This document shows positions 35,341 to 46,071 of a DNA stretch of 64,000 nucleotides, one piece after another. Positions within the stretch are counted from its first letter, which is position 1; every line of letters begins with the position of its first letter. The translations under genes and the position numbers were made by a program. The notes under the pieces are model-generated. The model searched no databases. It worked only from the letters and a program-made list of their open reading frames with translations, and was not told where the DNA came from. Source of the DNA: Colias croceus (Eukaryota; Arthropoda; Insecta; Lepidoptera; Pieridae); the NCBI RefSeq assembly GCF_905220415.1, contig NC_059544.1, forward strand, positions 11,224,501-11,288,500, read 5' to 3'.

Positions 35341-36389
35341 GTAAGTTATATTATCTTATACATTTAGTTTCTAGTGTTGTGATCAGTCAGTGACCTATCC
35401 TTGCTCATTATAAGTTTCGATTCTATTAATTGCCTTACTATAGTTTAAGTTTGCTGCCTGCCCTGCTTATTTTAAGTTTTGTTTCAAATTATGGTACATA
35501 GGTATTCCTAGAGTATATTTGTTGGGTCTTTAATCTCTAGAAAGAAATGAATGAAATTCAATCTCTCCAGTTAAATATAGATTTATTTAGTACACGGGGT
35601 ATTGATCCCAAGAGAATCAGATTGCAACGTGACATTGCTAATTAAGGTTAATCACCAAATTAAATCTACCTACCTGAGAATATTTATAAATTCCTAATCA
35701 CATAACTACCAGTTTTACTTCATGTTTTTCCTAAATATATAAAAAAAAATTCAGAATCGTTATTTGTCGCGTTGCCCAAATACAATATGAAGACTAACAT
35801 TTTCGAATAAGATATAAACAATATTTCCGTACCATTATAACCTCTATCTTAATAGCACAAGAGTTCTATTTCAAACATCAGGCCCTTTTTAATAGATGAA
35901 ATTAAAATTAACTAATCAATCTTAAAGTACCTAGTTAATATATCCATTAAATACAATTATTTTGCTCTATTTCTCCTACCTTTATGTAATTTGTGTACAT
36001 CAAGATTTCTAAATTGGAAAGTGACTTTAATCGTACCAAATAGATAAGACACACGCTTGTTTTGTTTATAAACAATAAATCCTGTAAATGACTCATCATA
36101 TCTGATTACTTCAGATTTTGCGTCACGGTGATATGTTCAAACTATTTTCCTTGTACACTAGGAATAATCATTAATTTTTAATTGAAATATAAAATGGGAT
36201 GACCGCAGATGAGGTAATAAGTTAATTAATTTCACAAAATTGATTACCTACGCGACTAAATAAGTGTACAGGTAAAACGTAATATGGACACGAGAGCATA
36301 TATTAAAAAAATCGAACTAAGTATTTTTATAAAACTGTGCGTCATATTTTCCCGTTGTATCTACCTTAAAAATTATATTTAACTGATAA
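35341..36389. other. LYST intron 6, 5' part
   Basis: AT-rich intron without recognised genes or repeats, up to the edge of the nested transposon block at 36390. Confidence 0.5.
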
Positions 36390-36654
36390 GGGCGCTTGTG
36401 CACTACAAGGAATTTTACCGTCCGGCATTCCGATTTTTTACGGTCCGGTGTGGCATGAAAAAACCGATGAATTGCTTGTGCACCTGTCCGTCTTTACTCG
36501 GATCAGTGCGGTACAGTTCAAGGAAGTTTGGCGGTATAATGCTATCATAAATGATTGTTTTTGCATTTTACAAGAAACAAGTAAAGAATATATAGAAGGT
36601 GAAATATTATATTACTTCGTTATAATAAAAAGTAAAGTTCCGTAAGAGATTTAA

Positions 36655-37025
36655 GGTACAAGTCCGAGACGGGCCGCAGACCGCAAACTGCAACCGCAAA
36701 CTGAAAGCGACACCACTTGTTTCTATGAACATCTATGAAATTGATTCCAAGCGCGGGAACACTGCTGCCTGCAGACGCAACGCGCAGCGTGCGGCCGCGG
36801 CGCGCAGCGACCGCAGACTGCAGTATGCAAATGCCACCTGCGCGGAAGTGACAAACTATCTTTGTCTTTTTTGTTTATATCATTTAGACACGGTTCTGTG
36901 CATTGTGCAGCTACGGCATGCAGCCGCAGTTGGAATAGCGACCGCAGGCAGCATTGCGGTAACCGCAGCCGGTAGCCACAGTGTCGCCTGCGGTTGCAGT
37001 CTGCGGCCCGTCTCGGACTTGTACC
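36655..37025. mobile_element. Nested TIR element, 371 bp
   Basis: Inverted ends GGTACAAGTCCGAGACGGGC and its reverse at 37006-37025, followed inward by GCAGAC/GTCTGC. Flanked by TTTAA on both sides (36650-36654, 37026-37030); read one base differently, the duplication is TTA. The interior is rich in CCGCAG/CTGCGG repeats, giving a strong potential for folding. Confidence 0.75.
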
Positions 37026-37319
37026 TTTAAAATGCGTGTTTCACTAATTTATTTTAATCGGTGACGAGGAGCTAAAGCTATTCCCACTTGAACTTTAACT
37101 TACCAACACTTACTTAGATAATAATTATTATAGGTCAATGTATATAAAATAACAATACCGACTTCTCAAATCTCATTGCCAACTAAAAGAAAGTAAAACA
37201 AGAGCTTGCTTTCAATTGGCATATGCAGTAAAAAGAGTAAAATCCAAGCAAGTGGGCATTCGAAAACAATAATTATACCTACAGCGGCTCGTAGACACAA
37301 AAAACCATCCGGAATAGGG

Positions 37320-39636
37320 AAAAGTAAAATGTCGGACAGTAATATTACGTATAGTGCACAAGCTACTTTAAATAAGCTTAAAAAAAGCTTTTCTCCACCG
37401 GACTTTACATCCAAAGGAAAGAGAAGAGTTTGGAGATATAAGTTGGCAGACTGGGACGAGATGCGTAACTTTTTCTCCTCCTATCCTTGGCGCCAGGTTT
37501 GTTTCTCATCTAACGACCCCTCGACCTGTGCGGAGAACATCGCCGATGTTATACGTTATCATCGATGCCAAAGCTCGACCCTGGTTCAACGCTGAATGTG
37601 CTCAAGCGGAAAGAAGTAAGGAAGCCGCATATCGAACCTGGGCTGATGCTCGAATGCACAAATCTTCTGATTTACACGAAAAAAAGAAAGCTTTTAACAA
37701 AGCTGCCAAGGACTGTAAAAAGTTACTCAAGAGGGCAAGATTCGATCATATTCGCCGTATCGGAGACAAACTCGCATCCTATCCAGCTGGTAGTAAGGCA
37801 TTCTGGTCGCTTGCGAAAGTTGTTGAATCGAACTTTTCACGATCCTCGCTACCACCGCTGCTGAAACCCGATGGATCACTTGCTCATACTGCAAAAGAGA
37901 AAGCCGACACATTTGCTATACTCTTCGCACAAAATTCACGTCTTGATCCAACGAACACAACACCACCTTCCTTACCACATTGCTACTCAGTTATGCCTAG
38001 CATAAGTATAAGGCAAAAAGATGTTCTTAACATTATGCGTGGTCTTGACGTCAATAAAGCAAGTGGTCCGGATGGGAACCCTGGAATAGTCCTGAAAATG
38101 TGTGCTCCTGAGCTGTCTCCTATCTTGACCCGCTTGTTTCGGTTGTCTTTAGAGTCGGGTCTAGTCCCTAAGTCCTGGAAGCTTGCAAACGTGCAACCTG
38201 TGCCCAAAAAAGGCAGTCGTGCGGACCCCACTAACTATCGCCCGATTTCAATCACCTCCATACTCTGCAAGATTATGGAGCGTGTATTGAACAACTGGCT
38301 CCTTGCGTACCTAGAGGCCAACGATCTTCTTAATGACCGGCAGTATGGTTTCCGCAAGAATAGATCGACTGGCGATCTCCTGGTACACGCTACTCATATT
38401 TGGGGAGAAGCCATAGAGAATCACGGTGAGGCACTTGCTGTCTCCCTTGATATCTCTAAGGCTTTCGATAAAGTCTGGCACGCTAGCCTCCTAAGCAAGC
38501 TTCCTTCATACGGAATACCCCCTGATCTCTGCACTTGGATAGCCGACTTCCTGAGAGAGCGTTCTATCCAAGTAGTTATCGACGGATGCATATCTGATCC
38601 TCTGGATATTAACGTGGGTGTTCCTCAGGGGTCTGTACTTTCTGCAACGCTGTTCCTGCTGCACATAAATGATATGCTACGGCCAAACATTTTTGGGTAC
38701 GCGGACGACAGTACAGTTGTAGAAAGATACCTATCCAATGCTGCTGCATCCAAAGAAACTATAGCGACTGAGAGAGAGGCCATGATTGAACGAGTGAATA
38801 GCACTTTACTGGATATCTCCAAATGGGGCGATGCGAATCTGGTGAGATTTAATGCGTCAAAAACGCAGGCGTGCCTGTTCACAGCGAAAAAAAGTCCACT
38901 TCACCTAGCTCCGACTTTTCGTGATGTGCCGATCGTGGTGTCAGACAGTCTGCAGTTGCTTGGCGTCACCGTTTCGTCGAACCTCAACTTCAGACAGTTC
39001 ATCGAATCTAAGGCGCAACTTGCTGCAAAAAAGCTCGGCATTTTGGCCAAAGTAAGGCAATACTTCACACCTGACCAGCTTCTTAGATTATACCAAGCCC
39101 AAGTTCGGTCTTGTGTGGAATATTGCAGCCATATATGGGCTGGAGCTGCAAAAACTCATCTAGGCGCCTTAGATTCGATGGAAAGGCGTGCTAAAAAACT
39201 TATAGCCGACCCGAGTCTGCTCAGCGGCAAACTCTACACTCTGGAGCACAGACGCAAAATTGCTTGCCTTTCAGTCTTCTACCGGCTTCACTTCGGTGAA
39301 TGTGGGACTGAATTACACCACCTTATACCACCTTCTCCTTTCCAATACAGGACGTCGCGACGAAACACTGGTTTCCACCCCTTCGTGGTCGAGATACCCC
39401 ATGTGCGCACCAAGCGCTTCGAAAACAGTTTTTTAATAAAAACCGCGAAGATGTGGAACTCCCTACCGTCATCCGTGTTTCCCGATAGATACAATTTGGA
39501 TCTATTCAAGGCCAAAGTGAATAGGCTTTACCTTACTGATCAGGCATGCTAACCTGAAAGACCGCATCTTCACTTACCATCAGGTGAGATGGCGGTCAAA
39601 TGCCTGAGCAGTGTGTTCAAAAAAAAAAAAAAAAAA
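37320..39636 (+). mobile_element. 5'-truncated LINE (jockey superfamily)
   Basis: Extends from the endonuclease-RT linker to an A18 tail (39619-39636). The 3' UTR ends with CTTACCATCAGGTGAGATGG followed by CGGTCAAATGCCTG, the tail found in many lepidopteran LINEs. The 5' limit is uncertain by up to 100 bases and no target-site duplication could be set. Confidence 0.8.
37528..39552 (+). CDS. Jockey-type LINE reverse transcriptase ORF, 5'-truncated
   Basis: One uninterrupted 674-codon frame of a non-LTR retrotransposon reverse transcriptase. Domain order: GPDGNPGIVLKM, then VPKKGSRADPTNYRPIS and QYGFRKNRSTGDLL, LDISKAFDKVWH with the first catalytic Asp, GVPQGSVLSATLF, and FGYADDSTV with the two catalytic Asp. 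A C-terminal part follows (YRLHFGECGTELHHL, MWNSLPSSVFP) ending at 39552. The first in-frame ATG is not the natural start: protein homologous to the endonuclease-RT linker (RVWRYKLADWDEMRNFFSSY) is in another frame at about 37410-37550, so a small deletion shifted the frame near 37550, and the endonuclease domain is missing. The RT domain looks undamaged, suggesting a young insertion. Confidence 0.9.
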   Translation: MRRTSPMLYVIIDAKARPWFNAECAQAERSKEAAYRTWADARMHKSSDLHEKKKAFNKAAKDCKKLLKRARFDHIRRIGDKLASYPAGSKAFWSLAKVVESNFSRSSLPPLLKPDGSLAHTAKEKADTFAILFAQNSRLDPTNTTPPSLPHCYSVMPSISIRQKDVLNIMRGLDVNKASGPDGNPGIVLKMCAPELSPILTRLFRLSLESGLVPKSWKLANVQPVPKKGSRADPTNYRPISITSILCKIMERVLNNWLLAYLEANDLLNDRQYGFRKNRSTGDLLVHATHIWGEAIENHGEALAVSLDISKAFDKVWHASLLSKLPSYGIPPDLCTWIADFLRERSIQVVIDGCISDPLDINVGVPQGSVLSATLFLLHINDMLRPNIFGYADDSTVVERYLSNAAASKETIATEREAMIERVNSTLLDISKWGDANLVRFNASKTQACLFTAKKSPLHLAPTFRDVPIVVSDSLQLLGVTVSSNLNFRQFIESKAQLAAKKLGILAKVRQYFTPDQLLRLYQAQVRSCVEYCSHIWAGAAKTHLGALDSMERRAKKLIADPSLLSGKLYTLEHRRKIACLSVFYRLHFGECGTELHHLIPPSPFQYRTSRRNTGFHPFVVEIPHVRTKRFENSFLIKTAKMWNSLPSSVFPDRYNLDLFKAKVNRLYLTDQAC

Positions 39637-40526
39637 GCTAGTATTTAGATTAATGGCGTGCCATACCGGACCGTAAAAAATCGGAATGCCGGACCGTAAA
39701 ATTCCTTGTAGTGGACAAACGCCCTAAGCTTTCCAGAAAAAGTCATTGTAGTAAATACTTATTAGTTATTACTATGTTTAAAATAAAATATGATTCCCTT
39801 TAAATTTCCTTAAATGAAATTGAAAAAAAGTAAATAACTTATCGTTTTTTTTTTACTTTAAAGACTTACTTTTTTTTTTCATTAGGCAAGGTGCGCTCAT
39901 TATTCATAAAAAAATATATTTAAGCTTATCGTAAAGTACTTCTCACCATGAAACATAAAAACTGCATCAAAAATCGGTCAAGTACTTATTGAGGTACGCG
40001 CATTCAAGGGTTCTGTAGTTAGTTTTCTCCTTAAAAATGTTGTGTTTTATAAATTTATAAAGAATAGAAAAAATTCGATCACGAGGCGGGACTTGATTGA
40101 TTTATAAAGCATTTGAATGCCTTAAAAACCAAAAAATATAAATTCATGTTGTGTTTTACTAAAAACTTTCACGTTTCAATAAAAAATACACACTATAATC
40201 GAAATAGTTGACCCTGAACACAGACAGATTGACGATTTTGGAAAAAGTACGTGGGTGGGTAAAAAATACATGGGCAGTCGCCCTTTTTCCATTTACGACA
40301 AATTCTGTGCATAATCTTAAAAATTAAAAATTAATAAAAAAGCTCCCAGTACAATTTTATCTAGAATTCTAGAGTATATACGGTAAAAATATTTTTTTTT
40401 TCACTTAAAATCAAGTAACTAAGTAGATAAGGTTTTTAGAAATTCGACAGCTCTTGTATGGAATTTTAAAGGTTTTGAGTTTATATAGATTTGACATTTT
40501 CTTTTCATTAATAAGTCTAGTATCTA

Positions 40527-41027
40527 TAGTCGAGCCAATTTAATAGGCAACATTTGACGTCTATCAATTTTATCTACGAAGAGAGGTAACCTGCTTAAAA
40601 ACATCGATTAAAGTGAATTAATCGATACGGATTTGAAACACTTGTCAATCGAATTTATTAATTTATGATGATTTTTATTCACAAGTAATCAATGCATTCG
40701 ATTCTAGATGTCAGATTTCGATTTTTAGAGTAACGTCTCTAGTATTTAAAAAGAAAAAAGGTTTAATGACACAAAATTGTAGCGACGTCAGTTCTTCAAT
40801 TCAGAAATTGTTTATTATGTTTAGTATGGTTTATCAGTAAAATGAAATCTTAAAATTACTTGTATCGGTCATCATTATTATAAATATGTAATCGTAATTG
40901 AAAAAAGTTAAGCAAATGTGCAGTTCTAACAAAACGAAATATCATGTTATTCTATGTCGTCGTTACTAGGTTACGTTGTTGAATTTTGTTGAACTGTCAA
41001 ATGTTGCCTATTAAAATGGCTCTACTA
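40527..41027. mobile_element. mariner-type MITE, 501 bp
   Basis: Inverted ends of about 34 bp (TAGTCGAGCCAATTTAATAG left; reversed right TAGTAGAGCCATTTTAATAG, both continuing GCAACATTTGAC) flanked by TA (40525-40526, 41028-41029). No ORF. Located in LYST intron 6. Confidence 0.7.
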
Positions 41028-41309
41028 TAACTATTTGTTTTAAATTAATTCGCAATTTTCAATAGATGGGCCTATTTTTGCTTGTCTCGATCATTATCAG
41101 CAACAGACCTTGCTTTTAAGTAGATAAATGAGTGGGTGAAATTACCATTAATTACCATATAACATCCTTTTGGTTTTAGTTTTTCTATCTTGTATTTGTT
41201 TTAAACGTTTAGTCTACCCATTACATGGATGAGACTCTAAATTACTATCGTTCTGCATTCAGTCTGAATTTAATCTTTACGTAAACAGTTGCAATACATA
41301 TCTGTGAAA

Positions 41310-41500
41310 TCCCATGTCCCCTAGTGAGGTAAGGGGCAGATGCATTTGCATGCATTCTTTAGGGACAAGTAGGTGATCAGCCTTCTGTGTCCTACCAGAC
41401 CGAAACATTTTTTTTTCTTCGTTTCCACCGGGAATCGAACTCAGGACCCCTCGGTTCTACGCTCACGCGTCTACCACTGTACCAAGGAGGCGGTCATATA
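41310..41500 (-). mobile_element. tRNA-derived SINE, minus orientation
   Basis: On the minus strand a tRNA-like head carries an A box (TGGTACAGTGG, 41474-41484) and a B box (AGTTCGATTCC, 41431-41441), preceded by 'cctccttgg'. The body continues to 'tcccatgtcccctagtgag'. It abuts the pogo-like MITE at 41508. Confidence 0.65.
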
Positions 41501-41507
41501 GGCAATA

Positions 41508-42134
41508 CAGTGAAACTTGGTTAAGTGGGACCTGGATAAGTGAGAAACCTCCATAACTGGAACTCATGCTGAGGTCCCAACACTTTGGCACTGAATTACC
41601 TCTATTAGTGGGACGAGGTAAACCTCTATATCTGGGATTTGTTCTTTCGATTTATCATCATAGTTACCTCTATAACTGAGACAGCGAGTAAATTTTATAT
41701 GCATAAACCTCTGTAACTGAGATAAAATTGTTTGTTCACTCATTCTTATTCTACCCACAAATTCCACACGTAATTCCAAGTACAAACTTTGAGCTTCAAT
41801 TACTTTCAGTTTTAGTTTCGCTTTACTATCATACAAATGTTTATTTGAAAAATGTCAAAACAAAAGTTCGTTTTGTAATTACGTTATGTAACGTTAAGTT
41901 ACGTACTTGGAATTACGTGTGGAATTTGTGGGTAGAATCGTTATCATTACGTAAAAAACTGAAGTTAATATCCGTTTATGAACATGTATTCTCACCTCTA
42001 TTAATGGAACCCTCTGTAAATGAGACAGATATTTATTTATACCTGTATATCTGAGACACTGGGTAAGTGGAATACCTCTATAAGTGAAACGACATTGCAG
42101 GTCCCTTGATGTCTCAATTAACCAGGTTTCACTG
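41508..42134. mobile_element. pogo/Tigger-like MITE, 627 bp
   Basis: Ends CAGTGAAACTTGGTTAAGTG and (reversed right) CAGTGAAACCTGGTTAATTG, flanked by TA (41506-41507, 42135-42136). CAGTG-AAACC-type ends and TA duplication are those of pogo/Tigger elements. Degenerate copies of 'acctctataact' and 'gaga' recur through the interior. It contains a further perfect inverted repeat at 41748-41938. Confidence 0.7.
41748..41938. repeat. Perfect 36-bp inverted repeat spanning 191 bp
   Basis: The left arm (41748-41783, starting ATTCTACCCACAAATTCC) and right arm (41903-41938) are exact reverse complements. The arms are more alike than the ends of the surrounding MITE, so this is likely a younger MITE inserted in it. 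Confidence 0.85.
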
Positions 42135-42555
42135 TACATATCAGTAGTAACTATACAAACTACAGTAGAGTTAAGTGGAGTAGACAGAATAATAAACAAT
42201 CACCCAGAGAAAACTCAAGTCATACAGTCAAATAATACATTAAAATCTTTGTAGGTACTTACGTAGTAGTACAAAGGCACTCTTGGCGCGCCCCCAAAAA
42301 TGCTTTTAAAGGAAAATTTTAACTTTAAACATGTCGTATTGACCTCCAATATTAATTATCCAACAAATTACCTCTGTTTCACAAACAACAACAATACCGT
42401 GAAATAATTATAGACAAACCATTATGATTAATCTTACATGTATTGATGTCAACAGATTTGTATATGTGTGTGTGTGTAATGACTAACCTCGCATCTATGA
42501 GAATGTTTTTGTCATCGCCTACACTAGAATCAGAGGTTAACAATATATTTGTTTT

Positions 42556-42760
42556 TGAAGTGAAACTTTATCGGGGTTGGAAAAAAATTTAGTGTAACAT
42601 TTTTTCGTTACGCGTGACATTTTTCCGTTACGCGCCATCTTTTTCTTATCCCTACCACGCGTGATTCGACGTATTTCCGTAAAGTTGCATATATGTAGTA
42701 AATTATTTTTTGAAAAATAAGATCATAAAGAAGTTTCACTTCTTACGTGTGTACACTAGT
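42556..42760. repeat. MITE related to the one at 27347
   Basis: Left 'gaagtgaaactttatcgg', right 'aagaagtttcacttcttac', followed by 'gtgtgtacactagtacacg'. Diverged inverted ends shared with 27347-27463. Confidence 0.4.
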
Positions 42761-43426
42761 ACACGCACACATTTTTTATCTTCATTTTTAAGTCTGTAAT
42801 CAATGATAAGTAAAAGGGTGTAGAGAGGTTATTATACTTCGGACATGGCACGTCAAAATGTGGCTAATTAGCCAGAGCCAATTAAAATATCATTGTTTGT
42901 AATATTTAACGCGTGGATTCATACTGTTGTAGTCTGATGATATACATATATATGAAAATAACTATTATTGCCATTAACGCCCAGATTCAAAAATAATAAA
43001 TAGCAAATTAATGTAATGTCATCCCTGTCGTAGAATAAACGTGCAAGATACAACATTTATGTGTCATTGCCATTTGGAATGAAAAAAAGAAGAAGAAGTA
43101 CAACATTTATATGTAGGATTCAATCCAACTTGAGTAGTTTAGTCATTATGTAACAAAAATTATAAATAGGGTAACCGTAAGTATAGAAATTCGTCCGTGC
43201 GCATCAAGCATTGTGTCAGTTTTTATGTATACCTTCTTTTAAACATATTGTTTTTAACATGTTTGAATGACGGTTTTATATCGCAATTTCCCTCTATAAT
43301 AATGTTTCACGTTATATTTTTCACTTATTGCGTAGGTCTGTTATAAAATTAATTCTTCATTCAGAATCTAAAATTGTTTCCTCCAATTAATTGGTAGGTA
43401 CATTTTGAAAAATGTGCCACGCATAT

Positions 43427-43520
43427 ATACCTCCATAGAATTTTTAAAATCGGCCCAGTAGTTCCTGAGATTAGCGCCTCCGAGCACACAAACAAACTGA
43501 TCAGCTATATAAAATATAGA
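43427..43520 (-). repeat. Helitron-like fragment
   Basis: 'aatcggcccagtagttcctg' to 'tatataaaatatagat' matches the end part of the 531-727 family. The rest of 42761-44850 is AT-rich intron with no supported feature apart from an unsupported 63-codon ORF at 44361. Confidence 0.5.
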
Positions 43521-44850
43521 TTAATTATTAAACATTAAAATTCTAATAAATCATGTAAGCTAATATCTATAATTGGAATGTTTAGAGATATTTATAGCAC
43601 TACAAAGTAGTTAAACACCGGATCATTGCACCTAAGGTTGTTTAGTTAACGTGAGGTTCAAATGGACTAGTTATTCCAGGCGATTAGCAGATAATATTCT
43701 TGACCAAGGCTGGTTGGTGTTGCCATATCATTATGTTGTGGAAACTGTGGTGCGTGCATTCTGAGCAGATAACTATACTAATATCAGAGATAGATAGATA
43801 ATTCTTCATTGCATACACACAAAATTACACAGATAGAAATCAAACAGAGACAAGTATGTACAAATAGCGGTCTGATCACCAGGTAGCGTTTTCTTCCAGA
43901 CTACCATTAATTAATAAATATAAACAAAGAGACACATTTAGAGGTGGGTGACAAGTATAGGGTAAGCAAATATAATATAGTGTTAAAAGTACAAGTGTAT
44001 TATGATAGAACGCGTGCATTGCTACGAATAAAAATATTATTCGTAGGCGTATTGTTATTGCGTTGGTAGATAATTTTCTTATACTTGCGCATCAAGCTGT
44101 AATAAAGATGAACGAAAGAGGAATTATAAGGTTTGGTACAAGTTAATATTATTTATTCCCGAATTTTTGATCAAAATAAGCTAGATATAGCATATAAGTA
44201 TAGCGTTGATTTTCACCATTTCCTTTGAGGTATTAATCTGTCTAATGTAAAAAGTGTCTAGGTATATAATCAAGATTCAATAATTACAATATCAGAAGCA
44301 GTTCGTCGTCTCGATCTTTATTTGCTTTTTTATTATTTTATAATACAAATAGTTTTCTGAATGACGATATACGATATCTCGAAGATAACATTACGAACTG
44401 ATGAGCGAGTTGTCAATAATGCGTGTAATAATACTACATACGTAGTTCTTATTGAAGCAATCGTCTCTTCCGGCGAACGGGACAAGCATTGGACATTCAC
44501 TGAATATGTTTCGGAGTATAATCACAGTCGGATATTTGATACAGTTAAATGAGTGACAATCGTTAAGCGTGTAATTGGATTTAATTGGTTCAAAATACTA
44601 CAAATGTATATATTGGAAGTTGAAGTATTTACGGTAGCAAACGACGACACGCAACTGTTTAGGTACCTACATTCGAAAAGATAAACATATTTCGCCAGTA
44701 GCGTCCGTATACAATAAATGATATTATGTTTATTTCGTAAGATAAGGACTTCTGTTTTAAACGAGTTATCGCTAGTAAAAATACCTTTGATTTTATTTTG
44801 ACGTTTTTTATGAGTAGCTTCGTGAAGGTGATCCATGATGTCTATCACAA

Positions 44851-45045
44851 GCTCTTTTCGCTCCCAGCTTTGCCCGCATAGTTACAGGAGAACCCGCATG
44901 GTTCTCGCTCCCGTAGGATTTTTGGGATACAAATTATCCTTTGTGTTAATCCAAGTTATATATGTGTGTGCCAAATTTCATGAAAATTGGTTCAGTAGTA
45001 TTTGCGTGAAAGAGTAACTTCAGCATTTATAAAATTAGTAAGATT
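44851..45045 (-). repeat. Helitron-like fragment just before LYST exon 7
   Basis: 'ctcccagctttgcccgcata' to 'atttataaaattagtaag', with the core 'aaaattggttcagtagtatt'. It ends 54 bases before the exon 7 acceptor, the third coding exon in this window with such a neighbour. Confidence 0.5.
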
Positions 45046-45099
45046 TATGATTATTTATTATTTGTTCTACTCAGTCTGAAACCTAAATTCACAATACAG

Positions 45100-45284
45100 A
45101 TGCGACATCAGGCCGCTCAAAAGAAACAAGCTGCTACGTAGTACGAAGCGCGCTCAGCGAACACGCGAGCGGAGCGGGCGCGTGGCCTGGCGCGGCGGGC
45201 GGGCTGCGGGCGCTGTGCGACGCGCTGATTGGCGTAGCGGTGGCACGGCCTAGCGCGGCCAGACCGAACTTTACACCTTGCAAG
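45100..45284 (+). CDS. LYST exon 7
   Basis: Acceptor 'cacaatacag' and donor TGCAAG|GTAAGT, 185 bases. Two leading bases complete an Asp codon started at 35340 and the exon ends in phase 0. It encodes ATSGRSKETSCYVVRSALSE, an Ala/Gly-rich stretch, and GLRALCDALIGVAVARPS with FTPCK. This resembles the segment of vertebrate LYST beyond its armadillo-like part. About 65-70% GC, unlike anything near it. The 1,051 codons assembled so far are roughly a quarter to a third of a typical LYST; no further exon is certain before base 64000. Confidence 0.85.
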
Positions 45285-45881
45285 GTAAGTGTTAGAGGTG
45301 ATGTGGTTTCATGTATGTTGGAGGTTATAAATCGATTCTAGGAGATAACATTTAGACAAAAGTTTTTATATGTTCTCAATGTATTGTTAAAAAATTGCCT
45401 TTTTAAAATTTAAGTATTCAGGGCTTAACATAATTGTCCTTTAATTCCATTTAAAATGTGTTTTTGTCTGCAAAAATTCTGTAAAGATGTCTTATCATTT
45501 CCTTTTGGATCTTTTGTCCGTAGTAATTCTGTAACTTAAAAAAATATAATAAAAATATAAGCATTAAAAAAGGCATGACATCTCACTAAAGTAATGTATC
45601 AATGGAATCACAGATCCATAATGTAAGTTAAATTATTTCACGATTATCACATTATATCCAGATTCCAGACGACCAGTAGGTATTTTACACTAAACGCTTC
45701 GCGATAACAAAAATGCAAAAAACAGACGCAACCGCGAAGTCTGTACAAATGTCAAGATATTACGCTAACCGATGTAGGAATTGCGATGTTATCTTATCCT
45801 GTTCATGTGAGAACAAATTTTATTGACCATTCATTGGTTTCTAGTTGTATGAAGATGATCTTTTCTCGACTTAAATGATAA

Positions 45882-46071
45882 TCTATACTAATATTATAAA
45901 GCTGAAGAGTTTGTTTGTTTGTTTGAACGCGCTAATCTCGGGAACTACTGGTCCGATTTGAAAAATTCTTTCGGTGTTAGATAGCTCATTTATCGAGAAA
46001 TATTTATATATCTTCACGCTACGACCAACAGGGGTGTAGCCAAGGGGGTGGAACCGCGTAGAGCAGCTATA
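45882..46071 (+). mobile_element. Helitron-like element
   Basis: A^TCTATACTAATATTATAAA, then 'gctgaagagtttgtttg' and 'ctactggtccgatttg'; the 3' end reads 'gagcagctatagt', a degraded CTAGT. Reverse orientation relative to the copies at 531 and 13887. Confidence 0.65.

Larger units (their letters stand above)
36390..39724. mobile_element. PIF/Harbinger-type element holding two further insertions, 3.3 kb
   Basis: The ends are near-identical inverted repeats of about 67 bp (GGGCGCTTGTGCACTACAAG on the left, the reversed right end GGGCGTTTGTCCACTACAAG), with about five differences. TAA flanks both sides (36387-36389 and 39725-39727), the three-base TWA duplication of PIF/Harbinger elements. Inside are a second TIR element (36655-37025) and a truncated LINE (about 37320-39636). 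Its own remaining sequence is under 700 bases, including a small ORF at 36448-36645 of unknown meaning, so the host element was a MITE or a deleted copy. Confidence 0.75.

Noticed and set aside
35341..35393. C-terminal tail of the same long frame
   Set aside because: A strong donor (GGTAAGT) at 35341 and an exactly phased next exon at 45100 show it is intron.
44361..44552. 63-codon ORF in LYST intron 6
   Set aside because: No acceptor or donor fits the phase of neighbours and there is no recognisable motif; likely chance.
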